A stretch of DNA of 64,000 bases from NCBI GenBank assembly GCA_015061605.1, contig SUWH01000002.1:62001-126000 (forward strand). The letters run 5' to 3'. A model generated the notes under the pieces. It was not told where the DNA came from, ran no database searches, and was given only the letters and a program-made list of their open reading frames with translations. The DNA is from Lentisphaerota bacterium. GTDB taxonomy: Bacteria > Verrucomicrobiota > Lentisphaeria > Victivallales > Victivallaceae. The position numbers and the translations under genes are program-made. Shown piece by piece: positions 1-8,046 of this stretch (its first letter is position 1; every line of letters starts with the position of its first letter).

Positions 1-422
1 GCAAGGATCATATCCAGCATCGGATACCACGCAACCGAATATGGTGCACGCAGCAGGCAGTAGATTATACATCCGGCAATGACCAGATACTTTGCATATT
101 CTATTGGTACGATGCTGGGAGCCGCCGCCATCAGCAAAAATGCTCCTGCCGAACCGAAAACCGCGGTCGAATAGGATGCACGCAATCCTGTTTTGCTGAT
201 GATCCCGGCGCAGATGATATTCATGAAAATCCCGCATATCGCGCTGATGGCGGTAGAAAACATGGAAAATGATTCATCACCTCCCAGTGTTATCAAGTAG
301 AGGATGATCATTGAATTACTGTCGAGCAATTGTTCTGAAACGCAGCCGAACCACGCCGACAGGATCGCGGTGCGCTGAAATTTTTTGCGCTGTTGCGGGG
401 AATATTGTTCTGCTGCGGACAT
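1..422 (-). CDS. MFS-type membrane transporter, N-terminal part (partial)
   Basis: The minus strand is open from an ATG at 422 to the window edge (about 140 codons), so the C-terminal part is missing. Translation starts MSAAEQYSPQQRKKFQRTAI. A short polar start is followed by long hydrophobic stretches that read as about four transmembrane helices, the usual beginning of a 12-helix major facilitator transporter. The substrate cannot be told. The start lies two bases after the stop of the upstream gene (425-949), so the two are almost certainly co-transcribed. The family call rests on hydropathy and general look only; another multi-helix permease family is possible. Confidence 0.6.
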   Translation of the reverse strand, partial: MSAAEQYSPQQRKKFQRTAILSAWFGCVSEQLLDSNSMIILYLITLGGDESFSMFSTAISAICGIFMNIICAGIISKTGLRASYSTAVFGSAGAFLLMAAAPSIVPIEYAKYLVIAGCIIYCLLRAPYSVAWYPMLDMIL

Positions 423-424
423 GA

Positions 425-949
425 TCAATTTTCTCCCGGTTTATTATTGGCTTCAACGATTGAAATTGCATAATTGCAGCTCAAACGGAAACACCATTTC
501 AAGGCTTCAAAGAGCAGCAGCACCGGATCGGCGGCATTGGCACATTGTTCGCTCCAGGCGAGATATTTTTCCGCACACTCCGAAGGGAAGGATGAGGCTT
601 TGAATTTTTCAGTTATTTTATCTTCGGCGTAGACCGGGATTTGTCCGGTAAGCATGCCGTTGAGTTCAAATTTGTCCGGCTGGTTGTTGTACATATTGGT
701 CACCGCTTCGGCGGCTTTGCCGAAAACAAAGGTGAACATGGAACTTACTTCATCCGGATGCAGTTCGCCGGAGTTTTCTCCGAAGCGGTTGCGGATTTCG
801 GCAAGCATTTTGATTATCAGCTCCTTTTCCGCTTCGGCAAGGCGCGGCGAAGTCGCCACCGGACCTGTGAGCAAACCGCAGGAGGCGGCACATTCAACTA
901 CACATTTGGCAACCGCTTGTGCCGCCAGGGAACGACTGAATTCAGCCAT
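425..949 (-). CDS. Hypothetical soluble protein, 174 aa
   Basis: I do not recognise this protein. It starts MAEFSRSLAAQAVAKCVVEC, has no signal peptide or membrane segment, and reads as mostly alpha-helical and acidic, with several cysteines. A Shine-Dalgarno-like GAGAGGA lies about 11 bases before the ATG. It sits between a 58-residue membrane protein (965-1141) and the transporter start at 422 with very short gaps, so it belongs to the M42 peptidase/cyclophilin operon. A role linked to the neighbouring transporter is possible, but nothing in the sequence proves it. Confidence 0.65.
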   Translation of the reverse strand: MAEFSRSLAAQAVAKCVVECAASCGLLTGPVATSPRLAEAEKELIIKMLAEIRNRFGENSGELHPDEVSSMFTFVFGKAAEAVTNMYNNQPDKFELNGMLTGQIPVYAEDKITEKFKASSFPSECAEKYLAWSEQCANAADPVLLLFEALKWCFRLSCNYAISIVEANNKPGEN

Positions 950-964
950 AAAGATAAAATCCTC

Positions 965-1141
965 TCAAAAGAACATGAAAAATATTCCGATAAGCATAAA
1001 AAAGCCCAGAAACAGTATGTATAATATTTTCCAACAGAGAAAATAACGGTTGGATTTCCAGCTGCCCGGGGCGCTGGGATGCCCCGCCAGCCGGGAAAAA
1101 CCGCCGGTATTAACATAGTTTCCGAGTTTTGAATTTGCCAT
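965..1141 (-). CDS. Small single-span membrane protein, 58 aa
   Basis: This short gene starts at an ATG that shares one base with the TAA stop of the M42 peptidase gene (1141-1143), a TAATG overlap typical of translational coupling. It ends with TGA at 965-967. Translation: MANSKLGNYVNTGGFSRLAG at the start, a basic middle, then one hydrophobic helix (about residues 33-58, rich in F, L, I and M) running to the very C-terminus. That fits a tail-anchored or small inner-membrane protein. No family is recognised. It fills the otherwise empty space between two co-directional genes, which supports it being real. Confidence 0.55.
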   Translation of the reverse strand: MANSKLGNYVNTGGFSRLAGHPSAPGSWKSNRYFLCWKILYILFLGFFMLIGIFFMFF

Positions 1142-2211
1142 TACCGCACCGGGATGAATGATTCATTGCCGCTGAATGAGGCAATGGTTTCGGTGAGCAG
1201 TTCAATTGCCGCTTCCGCATCGCGCAGGTCGCACATTTCGACCTGGGAGTGCATGTAGCGGTTGGGGACGCTCAACAACGCAGTTGCAACTCCGGCGCGG
1301 GTCATCTGGAGTGCGGCGGTATCGGTGCCGCCGGTGGCGCGGTGGGCGGTGCTTTCCTGAATGGCGATTGCATTGTCTTTTGCCGTTTTACGCAGAATTT
1401 CACCGAGAACGATGTTGTTGTCGCAGCTCTTACTCAAGATGATGCCTTTGCCAAGAGTAATATCTCCGTACTGCCGTTTGGGAATATCCGGCAGATCAGT
1501 GGCGAAACCGACATCGATACCGAATCCGACCTGCGGATCGATACCGAAACAGCTTACGGTCGCACCGCGCAGACCGACCTCTTCCTGTACCGAACCCACG
1601 CCGAAAACGGCAACATTGAGTTTGCGTTTGGCAAGACGGCGCATGGTTTCAGCGACGATAAAGGCGCCGATCTTGTCATCACAGCCTTTGGAGATGAAGC
1701 GGTTGGCGTTGAGCATCCGGAAGTTTTCCCGCATGACCACCGGATCACCGATGGAAACGAGTTCTTCGGCTTCGGCTTTATTTGCCGCGCCGATATCGAT
1801 CCACATGTCGTGGAGTTCGACCGCACAATCGCGTTCTTTGGGCTTGAGCAGATGGATGGGCTTTTTGCCGATAACGCCGGGGACTTTACCTTTGGCAGTG
1901 AGAATGTCGACTTCACTGGAAGGAACATTGAGCTTGTCGATGCCGCCGTTGGGGCGGAAATAAAGTAAACCCTCTTCGGAAATGTAGACGATCTGGAAAC
2001 CGATCTCGTCATAGTGTCCGGACATCATCACCCGCATGGGTGCTGATCCATTGAGTGAAGCGATGGTGTTGCCCAGCACGTCGCAACGGACGCTGCACAC
2101 ATCGGAAAGATAATCGCGGAAAACTTTGGCGGCTTCGACTTCGTAGCCGGTGGGGCTGGAACTGCGGAGGAGAGTCTCCAGAAACTTCATGCTTTCTGCG
2201 GAAAAAGCCAT
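1141..2211 (-). CDS. M42 family aminopeptidase (FrvX/endoglucanase M-like)
   Basis: 356 residues, normal for the M42 family of cytosolic, self-compartmentalised metallo-aminopeptidases that trim short peptides. The two-metal site is visible: SGHYDE (His66), GCDD (Asp178), the EE pair at 210-211 (general base Glu), Asp233 in GIDVGF, and His321 in MHSQVE. The GGTDT motif (about 294-298) is also conserved. The gene lies between cyclophilin (2235-2726, gap 23 bases) and the small membrane protein, in one minus-strand operon. Members are sometimes annotated as endoglucanases, but the metal-binding pattern is that of a peptidase. Confidence 0.92.
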   Translation of the reverse strand: MAFSAESMKFLETLLRSSSPTGYEVEAAKVFRDYLSDVCSVRCDVLGNTIASLNGSAPMRVMMSGHYDEIGFQIVYISEEGLLYFRPNGGIDKLNVPSSEVDILTAKGKVPGVIGKKPIHLLKPKERDCAVELHDMWIDIGAANKAEAEELVSIGDPVVMRENFRMLNANRFISKGCDDKIGAFIVAETMRRLAKRKLNVAVFGVGSVQEEVGLRGATVSCFGIDPQVGFGIDVGFATDLPDIPKRQYGDITLGKGIILSKSCDNNIVLGEILRKTAKDNAIAIQESTAHRATGGTDTAALQMTRAGVATALLSVPNRYMHSQVEMCDLRDAEAAIELLTETIASFSGNESFIPVR

Positions 2212-2234
2212 TTTATTTTTTCTCCTGATAAAAA

Positions 2235-2726
2235 TTATTCTTCAACGACATCCAGAATGACGATATTTTCCTGCGGCACGTCGCGGTGCATTCCCTTGGC
2301 GGTGGTGGGAACGCTCACGATGGCATCGGCAACATCCATGCCTTCAACGACTTTACCGAAAACGCAGTAGCCGTAGTACTGCGGGACGGGAGCTTTGAAG
2401 TCCAGAAAATCGTTGTCGACCACATTGATAAAAAACTGGCTGGTCGCAGAATCGACGATCTGGGTACGTGCCATGGCGATGGTGCCGCGCTTGTTGGAAA
2501 TCTGGTTGGTTGCTTCATTTTTGATGGGAGCGGCGGTTTCTTTCTGCATAAAATTTTCATCCATGCCGCCGCCCTGGATCATGAAGTTGGGGATGACGCG
2601 GTGGAAGATGGTGCCTTTGTAGAAGCCGCTTTTAACATAGGAAAGGAAATTTTTGACGGTGATGGGAGCTTCTTTTTCAAAGAGTTCGAGTTTGATGTCG
2701 CCTTTGGTGGTTTTGATAGTGACCAT
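2235..2726 (-). CDS. Cyclophilin-type peptidyl-prolyl cis-trans isomerase
   Basis: 163 residues, a single cyclophilin domain with no signal peptide, so a cytoplasmic folding catalyst. Family motifs seen are [13 protein letters not shown] (catalytic Arg in FHRVI), then the region [20 protein letters not shown] and the late [17 protein letters not shown] strong promoter lies upstream on the minus strand (2771-2799). It is the first gene of the operon that continues through the M42 peptidase to the MFS transporter. The family is certain; physiological clients are unknown. Confidence 0.95.
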   Translation of the reverse strand: MVTIKTTKGDIKLELFEKEAPITVKNFLSYVKSGFYKGTIFHRVIPNFMIQGGGMDENFMQKETAAPIKNEATNQISNKRGTIAMARTQIVDSATSQFFINVVDNDFLDFKAPVPQYYGYCVFGKVVEGMDVADAIVSVPTTAKGMHRDVPQENIVILDVVEE

Positions 2727-2770
2727 AACTGTTTTTCTCCAAAAATTAAAAGTTGATTTTGTTTTTGCTT

Positions 2771-2799
2771 AATATAACGCATTTGCGTTTGAGGTTCAA
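2771..2799 (-). promoter_or_regulatory. Sigma-70 promoter for the cyclophilin operon
   Basis: On the minus strand the -35 TTGAAC (2794-2799) and -10 TATATT (2771-2776) are separated by 17 bases. The spacer contains the small palindrome AACGCATTTGCGTT. The predicted transcript starts about 40 bases before the cyclophilin ATG. Confidence 0.65.
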
Positions 2800-2810
2800 G
2801 CGGAAATTTT

Positions 2811-3791
2811 TCAATATTGCTCAAATACCCGCCGGATCTCTGCAAGCGGAAGTTTTGCCGCCAAAGCGAACATCAGCAGTATCCGCGCCTTTTGCCCGGA
2901 AAGATTTCCGCCGCACACGGTTCCGAGAGCATCATCATCCTGTGAGCCGTTGAAATTAACAAAGCCATTGGTTCTGGTACAGCGGACGATGGTGATTCTG
3001 CCTTTGAGTTCTTCCACTTTACGTTTCCATGCCGAGCTCAAGTTGCCGTTGCCGACTCCGGCAATGACGATACCGGAAACATTCTTTGCCGCGCACTGGT
3101 CGAACCAGTCCGCCGGAGCATCGGCGTAGGCATAAAGCACCCGGACTTCCGGCAATGTTTCATAGTTGCGGCAGTCAAATTCACTTCCGATGGTGTGGCG
3201 TTTTGCGCTGCGGTAAAAGAGTTCCACAACTGAATCGGTCACGGTTGCGATACATCCCATTTCGACCGGAGTGAAAGCATCCGGACGGGTCGGATGGATC
3301 TTGCGGGCATCACGCGCAGCGGAAATTACTCCATTCATGGCGATCATAACGCCGCAGTTGTGCAATTTATCCGAAGCGGCGGCAACGATGGCGTTGTATA
3401 AATTCAACGCCGCATCCGAACTTATTGCTGAAGCCGGACGCATGGAACCGGTGAGCACGACCGGTTTTGCACTTTTGACGCAGAGATTGAGGAAATATGC
3501 GGTCTCTTCCATAGTGTCGGTGCCGTGAGTGATAACGACACCGTCGCAGCTTTCCAGAACTTCGCTTACTCTTTTGGCGAGGGTGAGCCAGTTTCCGACA
3601 GTCAGTGAAGCACTGTCCAGACGGATGATGTCTTCGACGGTGACGTCGGCGATGCCGGAGAGTTTTTCCCTGCCCAGAGTTGCCAGAACCTCCTCTCCGT
3701 TGAGAACCGTTTTATAATTGGTACAGGATAATGGGTCACTGCTTACGCTGGCAATGGTTCCGCCGACGGCGAGGATATGGATTTTTTTCAT
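2811..3791 (-). CDS. L-asparaginase, cytoplasmic type
   Basis: 326 residues matching the bacterial asparaginase/glutaminase family, which hydrolyses asparagine to aspartate and ammonia. Both catalytic threonine regions are present: the N-terminal VGGTIAS (Thr12) and HGTDTMEE (Thr91, Asp92). VLTGSMRPAS, also typical, follows. There is no signal peptide, so this is probably a cytoplasmic enzyme and not a periplasmic high-affinity form. Its ATG is three bases after the stop of the rRNA methyltransferase gene (3795-4613), so the two share a transcript. Confidence 0.93.
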   Translation of the reverse strand: MKKIHILAVGGTIASVSSDPLSCTNYKTVLNGEEVLATLGREKLSGIADVTVEDIIRLDSASLTVGNWLTLAKRVSEVLESCDGVVITHGTDTMEETAYFLNLCVKSAKPVVLTGSMRPASAISSDAALNLYNAIVAAASDKLHNCGVMIAMNGVISAARDARKIHPTRPDAFTPVEMGCIATVTDSVVELFYRSAKRHTIGSEFDCRNYETLPEVRVLYAYADAPADWFDQCAAKNVSGIVIAGVGNGNLSSAWKRKVEELKGRITIVRCTRTNGFVNFNGSQDDDALGTVCGGNLSGQKARILLMFALAAKLPLAEIRRVFEQY

Positions 3792-3794
3792 AGC

Positions 3795-4613
3795 TTATTT
3801 TTCCCGCTTTTTAAATCCGCGCTGACGGGCGGCTTCGTAGAGCAGAATAGTCGCGGCACTGGCGACATTGAGGGAATCGATTTCGCCCAGCATCGGGATA
3901 TTCACTTTCAAATCAGCCTGTTCCATCCAGAAGTCGGTCAAGCCGGTTTGTTCCGCTCCGACTACCACTGCTACCGGCTGGGTGAGGTCGACATCGGTGT
4001 ATTTGAAGTCAGTATGCGGAGTTGCAGCAAGTATCTTTACTCCGCGTTTGCGCAAATAATCCATCGCTGACTGATTGTCGCAGACGGCGGTCGGCACCGA
4101 GAAGATCGCTCCGGTACTGGCGCGGATAACATTGGGATTATACAAATCGGTCATGCGTTCGCAGACGATGAGGGCGTCGGTCCCGGAAGCATCGGCACTG
4201 CGGAGCATCGAACCCAGATTGCCCGGTTTTTCGATGGTTTCGGCGACCAGATAGAGCATATTTTCATATTCGGGCAGATTTTCAAGTTCATGCTTACGCA
4301 TTTTTGCCACGGCGAGCAGACCTTCGGGGCGTTCGCGGTAGGTGACTTTTTCCAGCAGATGCGGGGCGAGGCGGACCACTTTGATGCCGCGGGAGGCGAT
4401 GCTTTCCAGAAGCGGGAACTCATTACTGCCGAGGAAGTGTTCGGGAGAGAAATATACTTCGGTCAGTTCCATTCCGTATTCGATGGCGCGGGTAAGTTCG
4501 CGGTATCCTTCAAGCAGGGTCAGTTGTTCTTTTTCGCGCGGGCGGCGGTCGCGGAGTTTGACCAGATGTTTTACCGACGGGTTCTGACTGCTGGTTATTT
4601 CCAAAAACTGCAT
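3795..4613 (-). CDS. SpoU/TrmH-family RNA 2'-O-methyltransferase
   Basis: 272 residues from the chosen start MQFLEITSSQ. The reading frame is open 69 bases further upstream, but the longer start would lie close to the predicted -10 box and has no ribosome site, whereas AAGGA lies before the chosen ATG. The N-terminal substrate-binding domain is followed by a SPOUT domain with the three family motifs: EKPGNLGSMLRSAD (motif 1), VVVGAEQTGLTDFW (motif 2) and IPMLGEIDSLNVASAATILL (motif 3). It probably methylates a ribose in 23S rRNA or tRNA; the exact target cannot be read from sequence. Confidence 0.9.
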   Translation of the reverse strand: MQFLEITSSQNPSVKHLVKLRDRRPREKEQLTLLEGYRELTRAIEYGMELTEVYFSPEHFLGSNEFPLLESIASRGIKVVRLAPHLLEKVTYRERPEGLLAVAKMRKHELENLPEYENMLYLVAETIEKPGNLGSMLRSADASGTDALIVCERMTDLYNPNVIRASTGAIFSVPTAVCDNQSAMDYLRKRGVKILAATPHTDFKYTDVDLTQPVAVVVGAEQTGLTDFWMEQADLKVNIPMLGEIDSLNVASAATILLYEAARQRGFKKREK

Positions 4614-4673
4614 AATGTTCTTCTTTCCTTCAAAAAATATCCGGTGTGTATTTTTTGCACACTGCGTGTCATA

Positions 4674-4702
4674 AATATACATTATATGTCACACTTTTTC
4701 AA
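4674..4702 (-). promoter_or_regulatory. Sigma-70 promoter for the rRNA methyltransferase-asparaginase operon
   Basis: On the minus strand, -35 TTGAAA (4697-4702), 17-base spacer, -10 TATATT (4674-4679). It is divergent from the sigma-54 element of clpB that begins 23 bases away. Confidence 0.7.
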
Positions 4703-4724
4703 GTGTTCCGCCTTGAAAAATCCA

Positions 4725-4741
4725 TTGGCACGTTTTATGCT
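4725..4741 (+). promoter_or_regulatory. Sigma-54 (RpoN) promoter of clpB
   Basis: The sequence TTGGCACGTTTTATGCT carries the invariant GG (4727-4728) and GC (4739-4740) exactly ten bases apart, as sigma-54 requires, and differs from the TTGGCACG-N4-TTGCT consensus at one base. The predicted start at about 4752 gives a leader of some 30 bases before the clpB ATG. No sigma-70-like pair with good spacing is seen in front of clpB, and no CIRCE-type repeat. Confidence 0.7.
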
Positions 4742-4781
4742 GTACTGTGAAGTGAAACCATAAAACAAGGAGGATACAACT

Positions 4782-7364
4782 ATGAATCCGGATAAACTTA
4801 CCAATAAAAGCCGTGAAGCTCTGCTCAATGCCCGTCAGATCGCAGTCGGACTGCATCACAATGAATTGCGTGCACTCCATGTACTTGCTGCATTGCTTGC
4901 CGATGAAAACGGTCTTGTTCCGTCGATTTTTGAAAAATGCGGCGTCAGTTGCGCCATCTTTGCTTCGCCGCTTCAGAATGCGCTCAACGAACTTCCCCGT
5001 TTGGAGGGAAATTCCGGAAGTGATGTCTACAACTCACGGGAATTCAGCGAACTTCTGAACGACGCCGCCAAGCACGCGGAAAATATGAAAGATGAATATG
5101 TCAGCGTGGAACATCTGCTGCTGGCGATGTTCAATTCCAGGACCCGTGCCAAAGAACTGCTGGAAAATTCCGGAATTTCTTCCGATAAAGTCTTGCAGGC
5201 TTTGCAGGGCATCCGCGGCAATCAGCGCGTTACCAGTGCCGATCCGGAATCGACTTTTGAAGCTCTGGATAAATATTCCCGCGACCTTACGCAAATGGCA
5301 TTGCAGGATAAGCTCGATCCGGTCATCGGCCGCGACGATGAGATCCGCCGGATGATCCAGATCCTTTCGCGCCGCACCAAAAACAATCCGGTGCTTATCG
5401 GCGAACCCGGGGTCGGTAAAACCGCCATCGTCGAAGGTCTCGCCCGCCGGGTGGTGCGCGGCGATGTCCCGGAAAACCTCAAGGGCCGCCGGGTGGTCGC
5501 GCTGGATATGGGCGCACTTATCGCCGGAGCGAAGTACCGGGGAGAATTTGAAGAACGGCTCAAAGCGGTTCTCAAAGAGGTGACTGCCGCCGAGGGTAAA
5601 ATCATTCTCTTTATTGACGAACTTCACACCGTTGTCGGAGCAGGAGCTTCAGAGGGTTCGATGGATGCCGGAAATCTGCTCAAACCGATGCTGGCAAGAG
5701 GAGAACTCCATTGCATCGGAGCCACCACGCTGGACGAGTACCGCAAATATATTGAAAAAGATGCCGCTCTCGAACGCCGTTTCCAGTCGGTATTGGTCAA
5801 TCCTCCAACGGTGGAGGATACCATCAGTATTCTGCGCGGATTGAAAGAACGTTACGAACTGCATCACGGAGTGAAACTGCGTGACAGCGCGCTGGTGGCG
5901 GCAGCGGTGCTTTCAGACAAGTATGTCGCCGACCGCTTCCTGCCGGACAAGGCGATCGACCTGGTGGATGAAGCCGCCGCCGCATTGCGTACCGAAATCG
6001 ACAGCAGTCCGGTGGAGCTGGATGAAAACAACCGCAAACTTATGCAGCTGGAAATCGAAATCACCAGTTTGCGCAATGAAAAGGATGCCGCAAGTGTCCG
6101 CCGCCGGGAAGAGCTTGCTGAAGAAGCCGCCAATCTGAAAGCCCGTCAGCAGGAACTTCAGGCACGGTATGATAACGAAAAAAAGGCGATAAGTGATCTT
6201 CAGAGCTACCGCGAAGCGCTCGACCTTGCCAAAGGTCAACTCGAACGCGCCGAGCGGGAATACAATCTGGAAAAGGCCGCCGAACTGCGCCACGGAGTCA
6301 TTCCCGATCTGCAGCAGAAAATCGTTGAAGCTGAAGAAGCCATTCGCAGTCAGAGTGCCGACCGTCTGCTCAAAGAGGAGGTCGATGAGGAGGATATTGC
6401 CGCCATTATCAGCCGCTGGACGCATATTCCGGTAACTAAACTGGTGCAGAGCGAGAAGGAAAAACTGCTCAAGCTGGATGAACATCTGCACCGCCGTCTG
6501 GTCGGTCAGGATGAGGCCGTGACCGCCGTTTCCGATGCGGTATTGCGTGCCAGAGCCGGATTGAAAGATCCGAAGCGTCCGATCGCAAGTTTTATTTTCC
6601 TCGGCCCCACCGGTGTCGGCAAAACTGAACTTGCCCGCGCGCTGGCGCAGGAATTGTTTGACGATGAACGCGCCATGGTGAGGATAGATATGTCTGAATA
6701 TATGGAGAAATTCTCCGTTTCAAGACTTATCGGTGCGCCTCCGGGATATGTCGGATACGAAGAGGGCGGACAGCTTTCGGAAGCGGTACGCCGCCGCCCC
6801 TATTCGGTGGTGCTGTTCGATGAAATTGAAAAAGCGCATCCGGATGTGTTCAATATCCTGCTGCAGATCCTTGAAGACGGCATTGTGACCGATTCGCAGG
6901 GGCGGACGGTGAGTTTCAAAAACACCATCATCATCATGACCAGCAATATCGGAAGTTCCATGATATTGGAAAACGGCTCTGATGGAGATAAGCTCCGGGA
7001 AAAGATGATGCTGGAACTGCGCCGTCACTTCCGTCCGGAGTTTTTGAACCGCATCGATGAAACACTGATATTCCACAGCTTGAAGCGGGAAGATATCCGT
7101 AAAATCGTCGCATTGCAAATGGATATGCTTGCCGCCCGTTTGGCGGAGCAGGAGATCAAACTCAACGTTACCGGAGCGGCACTGGATTTGATTGCTGAAG
7201 TCGGTTACGATCCCGATTTCGGGGCGCGGCCGTTGAAACGGGCGATAATCAATCTGGTGGAAACGCCGCTTTCGCGCAAGATGATCGCCGGTGAATTGTC
7301 CGGCGGCTCGGTGCTGACCATCGATGCTGAACACGAAACGCTGAAGTTCGACATCGCACAGTAA
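4782..7364 (+). CDS. clpB: ClpB disaggregase (Hsp104 family AAA+ chaperone)
   Basis: 860 residues, full length for ClpB, which with DnaK pulls proteins out of aggregates. Visible in order: Clp-N domain (1-145); first AAA+ module with Walker A GEPGVGKT (207-214) and Walker [10 protein letters not shown]; the long coiled-coil middle domain (about 400-530, heptad-like, rich in E, K and A) that separates ClpB from ClpA/ClpC; second AAA+ module with GPTGVGKT (608-615) and [16 protein letters not shown]-terminal D2-small domain. A near-perfect ribosome site AAGGAGGA (4767-4774) lies seven bases before the ATG. It is monocistronic, with its own sigma-54-type promoter. Confidence 0.97.
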   Translation: MNPDKLTNKSREALLNARQIAVGLHHNELRALHVLAALLADENGLVPSIFEKCGVSCAIFASPLQNALNELPRLEGNSGSDVYNSREFSELLNDAAKHAENMKDEYVSVEHLLLAMFNSRTRAKELLENSGISSDKVLQALQGIRGNQRVTSADPESTFEALDKYSRDLTQMALQDKLDPVIGRDDEIRRMIQILSRRTKNNPVLIGEPGVGKTAIVEGLARRVVRGDVPENLKGRRVVALDMGALIAGAKYRGEFEERLKAVLKEVTAAEGKIILFIDELHTVVGAGASEGSMDAGNLLKPMLARGELHCIGATTLDEYRKYIEKDAALERRFQSVLVNPPTVEDTISILRGLKERYELHHGVKLRDSALVAAAVLSDKYVADRFLPDKAIDLVDEAAAALRTEIDSSPVELDENNRKLMQLEIEITSLRNEKDAASVRRREELAEEAANLKARQQELQARYDNEKKAISDLQSYREALDLAKGQLERAEREYNLEKAAELRHGVIPDLQQKIVEAEEAIRSQSADRLLKEEVDEEDIAAIISRWTHIPVTKLVQSEKEKLLKLDEHLHRRLVGQDEAVTAVSDAVLRARAGLKDPKRPIASFIFLGPTGVGKTELARALAQELFDDERAMVRIDMSEYMEKFSVSRLIGAPPGYVGYEEGGQLSEAVRRRPYSVVLFDEIEKAHPDVFNILLQILEDGIVTDSQGRTVSFKNTIIIMTSNIGSSMILENGSDGDKLREKMMLELRRHFRPEFLNRIDETLIFHSLKREDIRKIVALQMDMLAARLAEQEIKLNVTGAALDLIAEVGYDPDFGARPLKRAIINLVETPLSRKMIAGELSGGSVLTIDAEHETLKFDIAQ

Positions 7365-7369
7365 TATTT

Positions 7370-7583
7370 GGCTCGTTGCAGTCGGACAAGTCGGACGGGG
7401 CGGACACGCGGCAAAACCGACAATGCGGCATCCGCAGACATAAAGACAATGGGTGGCTTAAAGAGTAAGACAGCGTGGGCTTGCTGAATTGGCTCGTTGC
7501 AGTCGGACAAGTCGGACGGGTCGGACAGGTCGGACGCGCGGCACAACCGACCATCCGGCATCCGCAGACATAAAGACAATCGG
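7370..7583. repeat. Direct repeat of 80-90 bp, two copies, with GTCGGAC tandem core
   Basis: Copy 1 (7370-7451) and copy 2 (7491-7583) both begin GGCTCGTTGCAGTCGGACAA and both end CATCCGCAGACATAAAGACA. The core is a tandem array of 10-bp units of form GTCGGACNNG. Copy 1 has three GGAC units; copy 2 has one more unit, so the array length varies between copies. Confidence 0.8.
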
Positions 7584-7715
7584 CGGCAAACGTGCCGTAA
7601 CAACCGCCGTCAGGCGGGATCAACAACTACCTTGCCTGTCGTGCCGGAGGCGCGACAAAAGGCTCTCCCCCGCCAGCAGCCCGAAATCAGGAGCGTTATC
7701 GCGCGGCTATCCGGG

Positions 7716-7790
7716 CGTTTTGCAAGAGAGAAGCGACGGGAGCATACTCAAGTATGTGACCGGAGCGGCGAACGCCGCAAGGCGCGCGGT
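7716..7790 (+). repeat. Dispersed intergenic element, partial copy 1
   Basis: The segment around 7716-7761 matches 61468-61509: GTTTTGCAAG at the start, and a 22-base core at 7740-7761 differing at one base from 61488-61509. The following GGCG-AACGC-GCAAGGCGCG stretch also matches. It lies next to the 3' end of tRNA-Lys. Confidence 0.6.
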
Positions 7791-7823
7791 AGCAAGCGAG
7801 AACGCTCCGTGAACCAAAAAAAA

Positions 7824-7899
7824 TGGTGCGTTCGCACGGGCTCGAACCGTGGACCCAGTGATTAAGAGTCACTTGCTCTACCGACTGAGCTACGAACGC
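7824..7899 (-). tRNA. tRNA-Lys, anticodon CUU
   Basis: A 76-base cloverleaf on the minus strand. The acceptor stem is GCGTTCG/CGAACGC with encoded 3' ACCA. The D arm is GCTC...GAGC, the anticodon stem AGTGA/TCACT closes the loop CTCTTAA (anticodon CTT, lysine AAG codons), and the T arm is CACGG-TTCGAGC-CCGTG. The variable loop is short. Confidence 0.97.
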
Positions 7900-7923
7900 A
7901 CATATCGTCTTTCGACTTTGCTT

Positions 7924-7951
7924 AATATACTGCTGTTTTCAAAAAATGCAA
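7924..7951 (-). promoter_or_regulatory. Promoter of tRNA-Lys
   Basis: Minus-strand -35 TTGCAT (7946-7951) and -10 TATATT (7924-7929), spacer 16 bases, about 25-30 bases before the mature tRNA 5' end. Confidence 0.6.
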
Positions 7952-7992
7952 GCTGATTTTAAAAAAATATTGACGGTTAAACGGAAATTTTC

Positions 7993-8021
7993 TTGATAAA
8001 ACGGCAAGATTGTGGTATATT
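7993..8021 (+). promoter_or_regulatory. Sigma-70 promoter of nadE
   Basis: -35 TTGATA (7993-7998), 17-base spacer, -10 TATATT (8016-8021). Transcription should begin about 8028. This rules out the upstream TTG at 7993 as a start codon, because that triplet is part of the -35 box. Confidence 0.7.
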
Positions 8022-8046
8022 GACCGCGAAACATAAGATCATTTTA

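Larger units (their letters stand above)
7365..7823. other. Gene-free repeat region between clpB and tRNA-Lys
   Basis: About 460 bases with no credible gene; open frames here are low-complexity and lack ribosome sites. It holds two copies of an 80-90 bp direct repeat (7370-7451, 7491-7583), then a GC-rich stretch whose end (about 7716-7790) belongs to a dispersed repeat family found at several other places in the window. Confidence 0.7.

Noticed and set aside
898-1116. 72-codon minus-strand open frame
   Set aside because: It overlaps the start of the 425-949 gene; the 58-codon frame 965-1141 has better spacing and a stop-start overlap.
4713-4740. Possible sigma-32 promoter (CTTGAAAA) before clpB
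   Set aside because: The downstream CCAT-like part is only a few bases away, far from the 11-14 base spacing needed; the sigma-54 match is much better.
7370-7583. Possible CRISPR array
   Set aside because: Only two long copies, no regular spacers and no cas genes in the window.
7497-7865. Open frames of about 120 codons in the clpB-tRNA interval
   Set aside because: They consist of repeat sequence, run into the tRNA and lack ribosome sites.
7824-7899. tRNA-Lys as an integration site
   Set aside because: No integrase and no repeated tRNA 3' end within the window.
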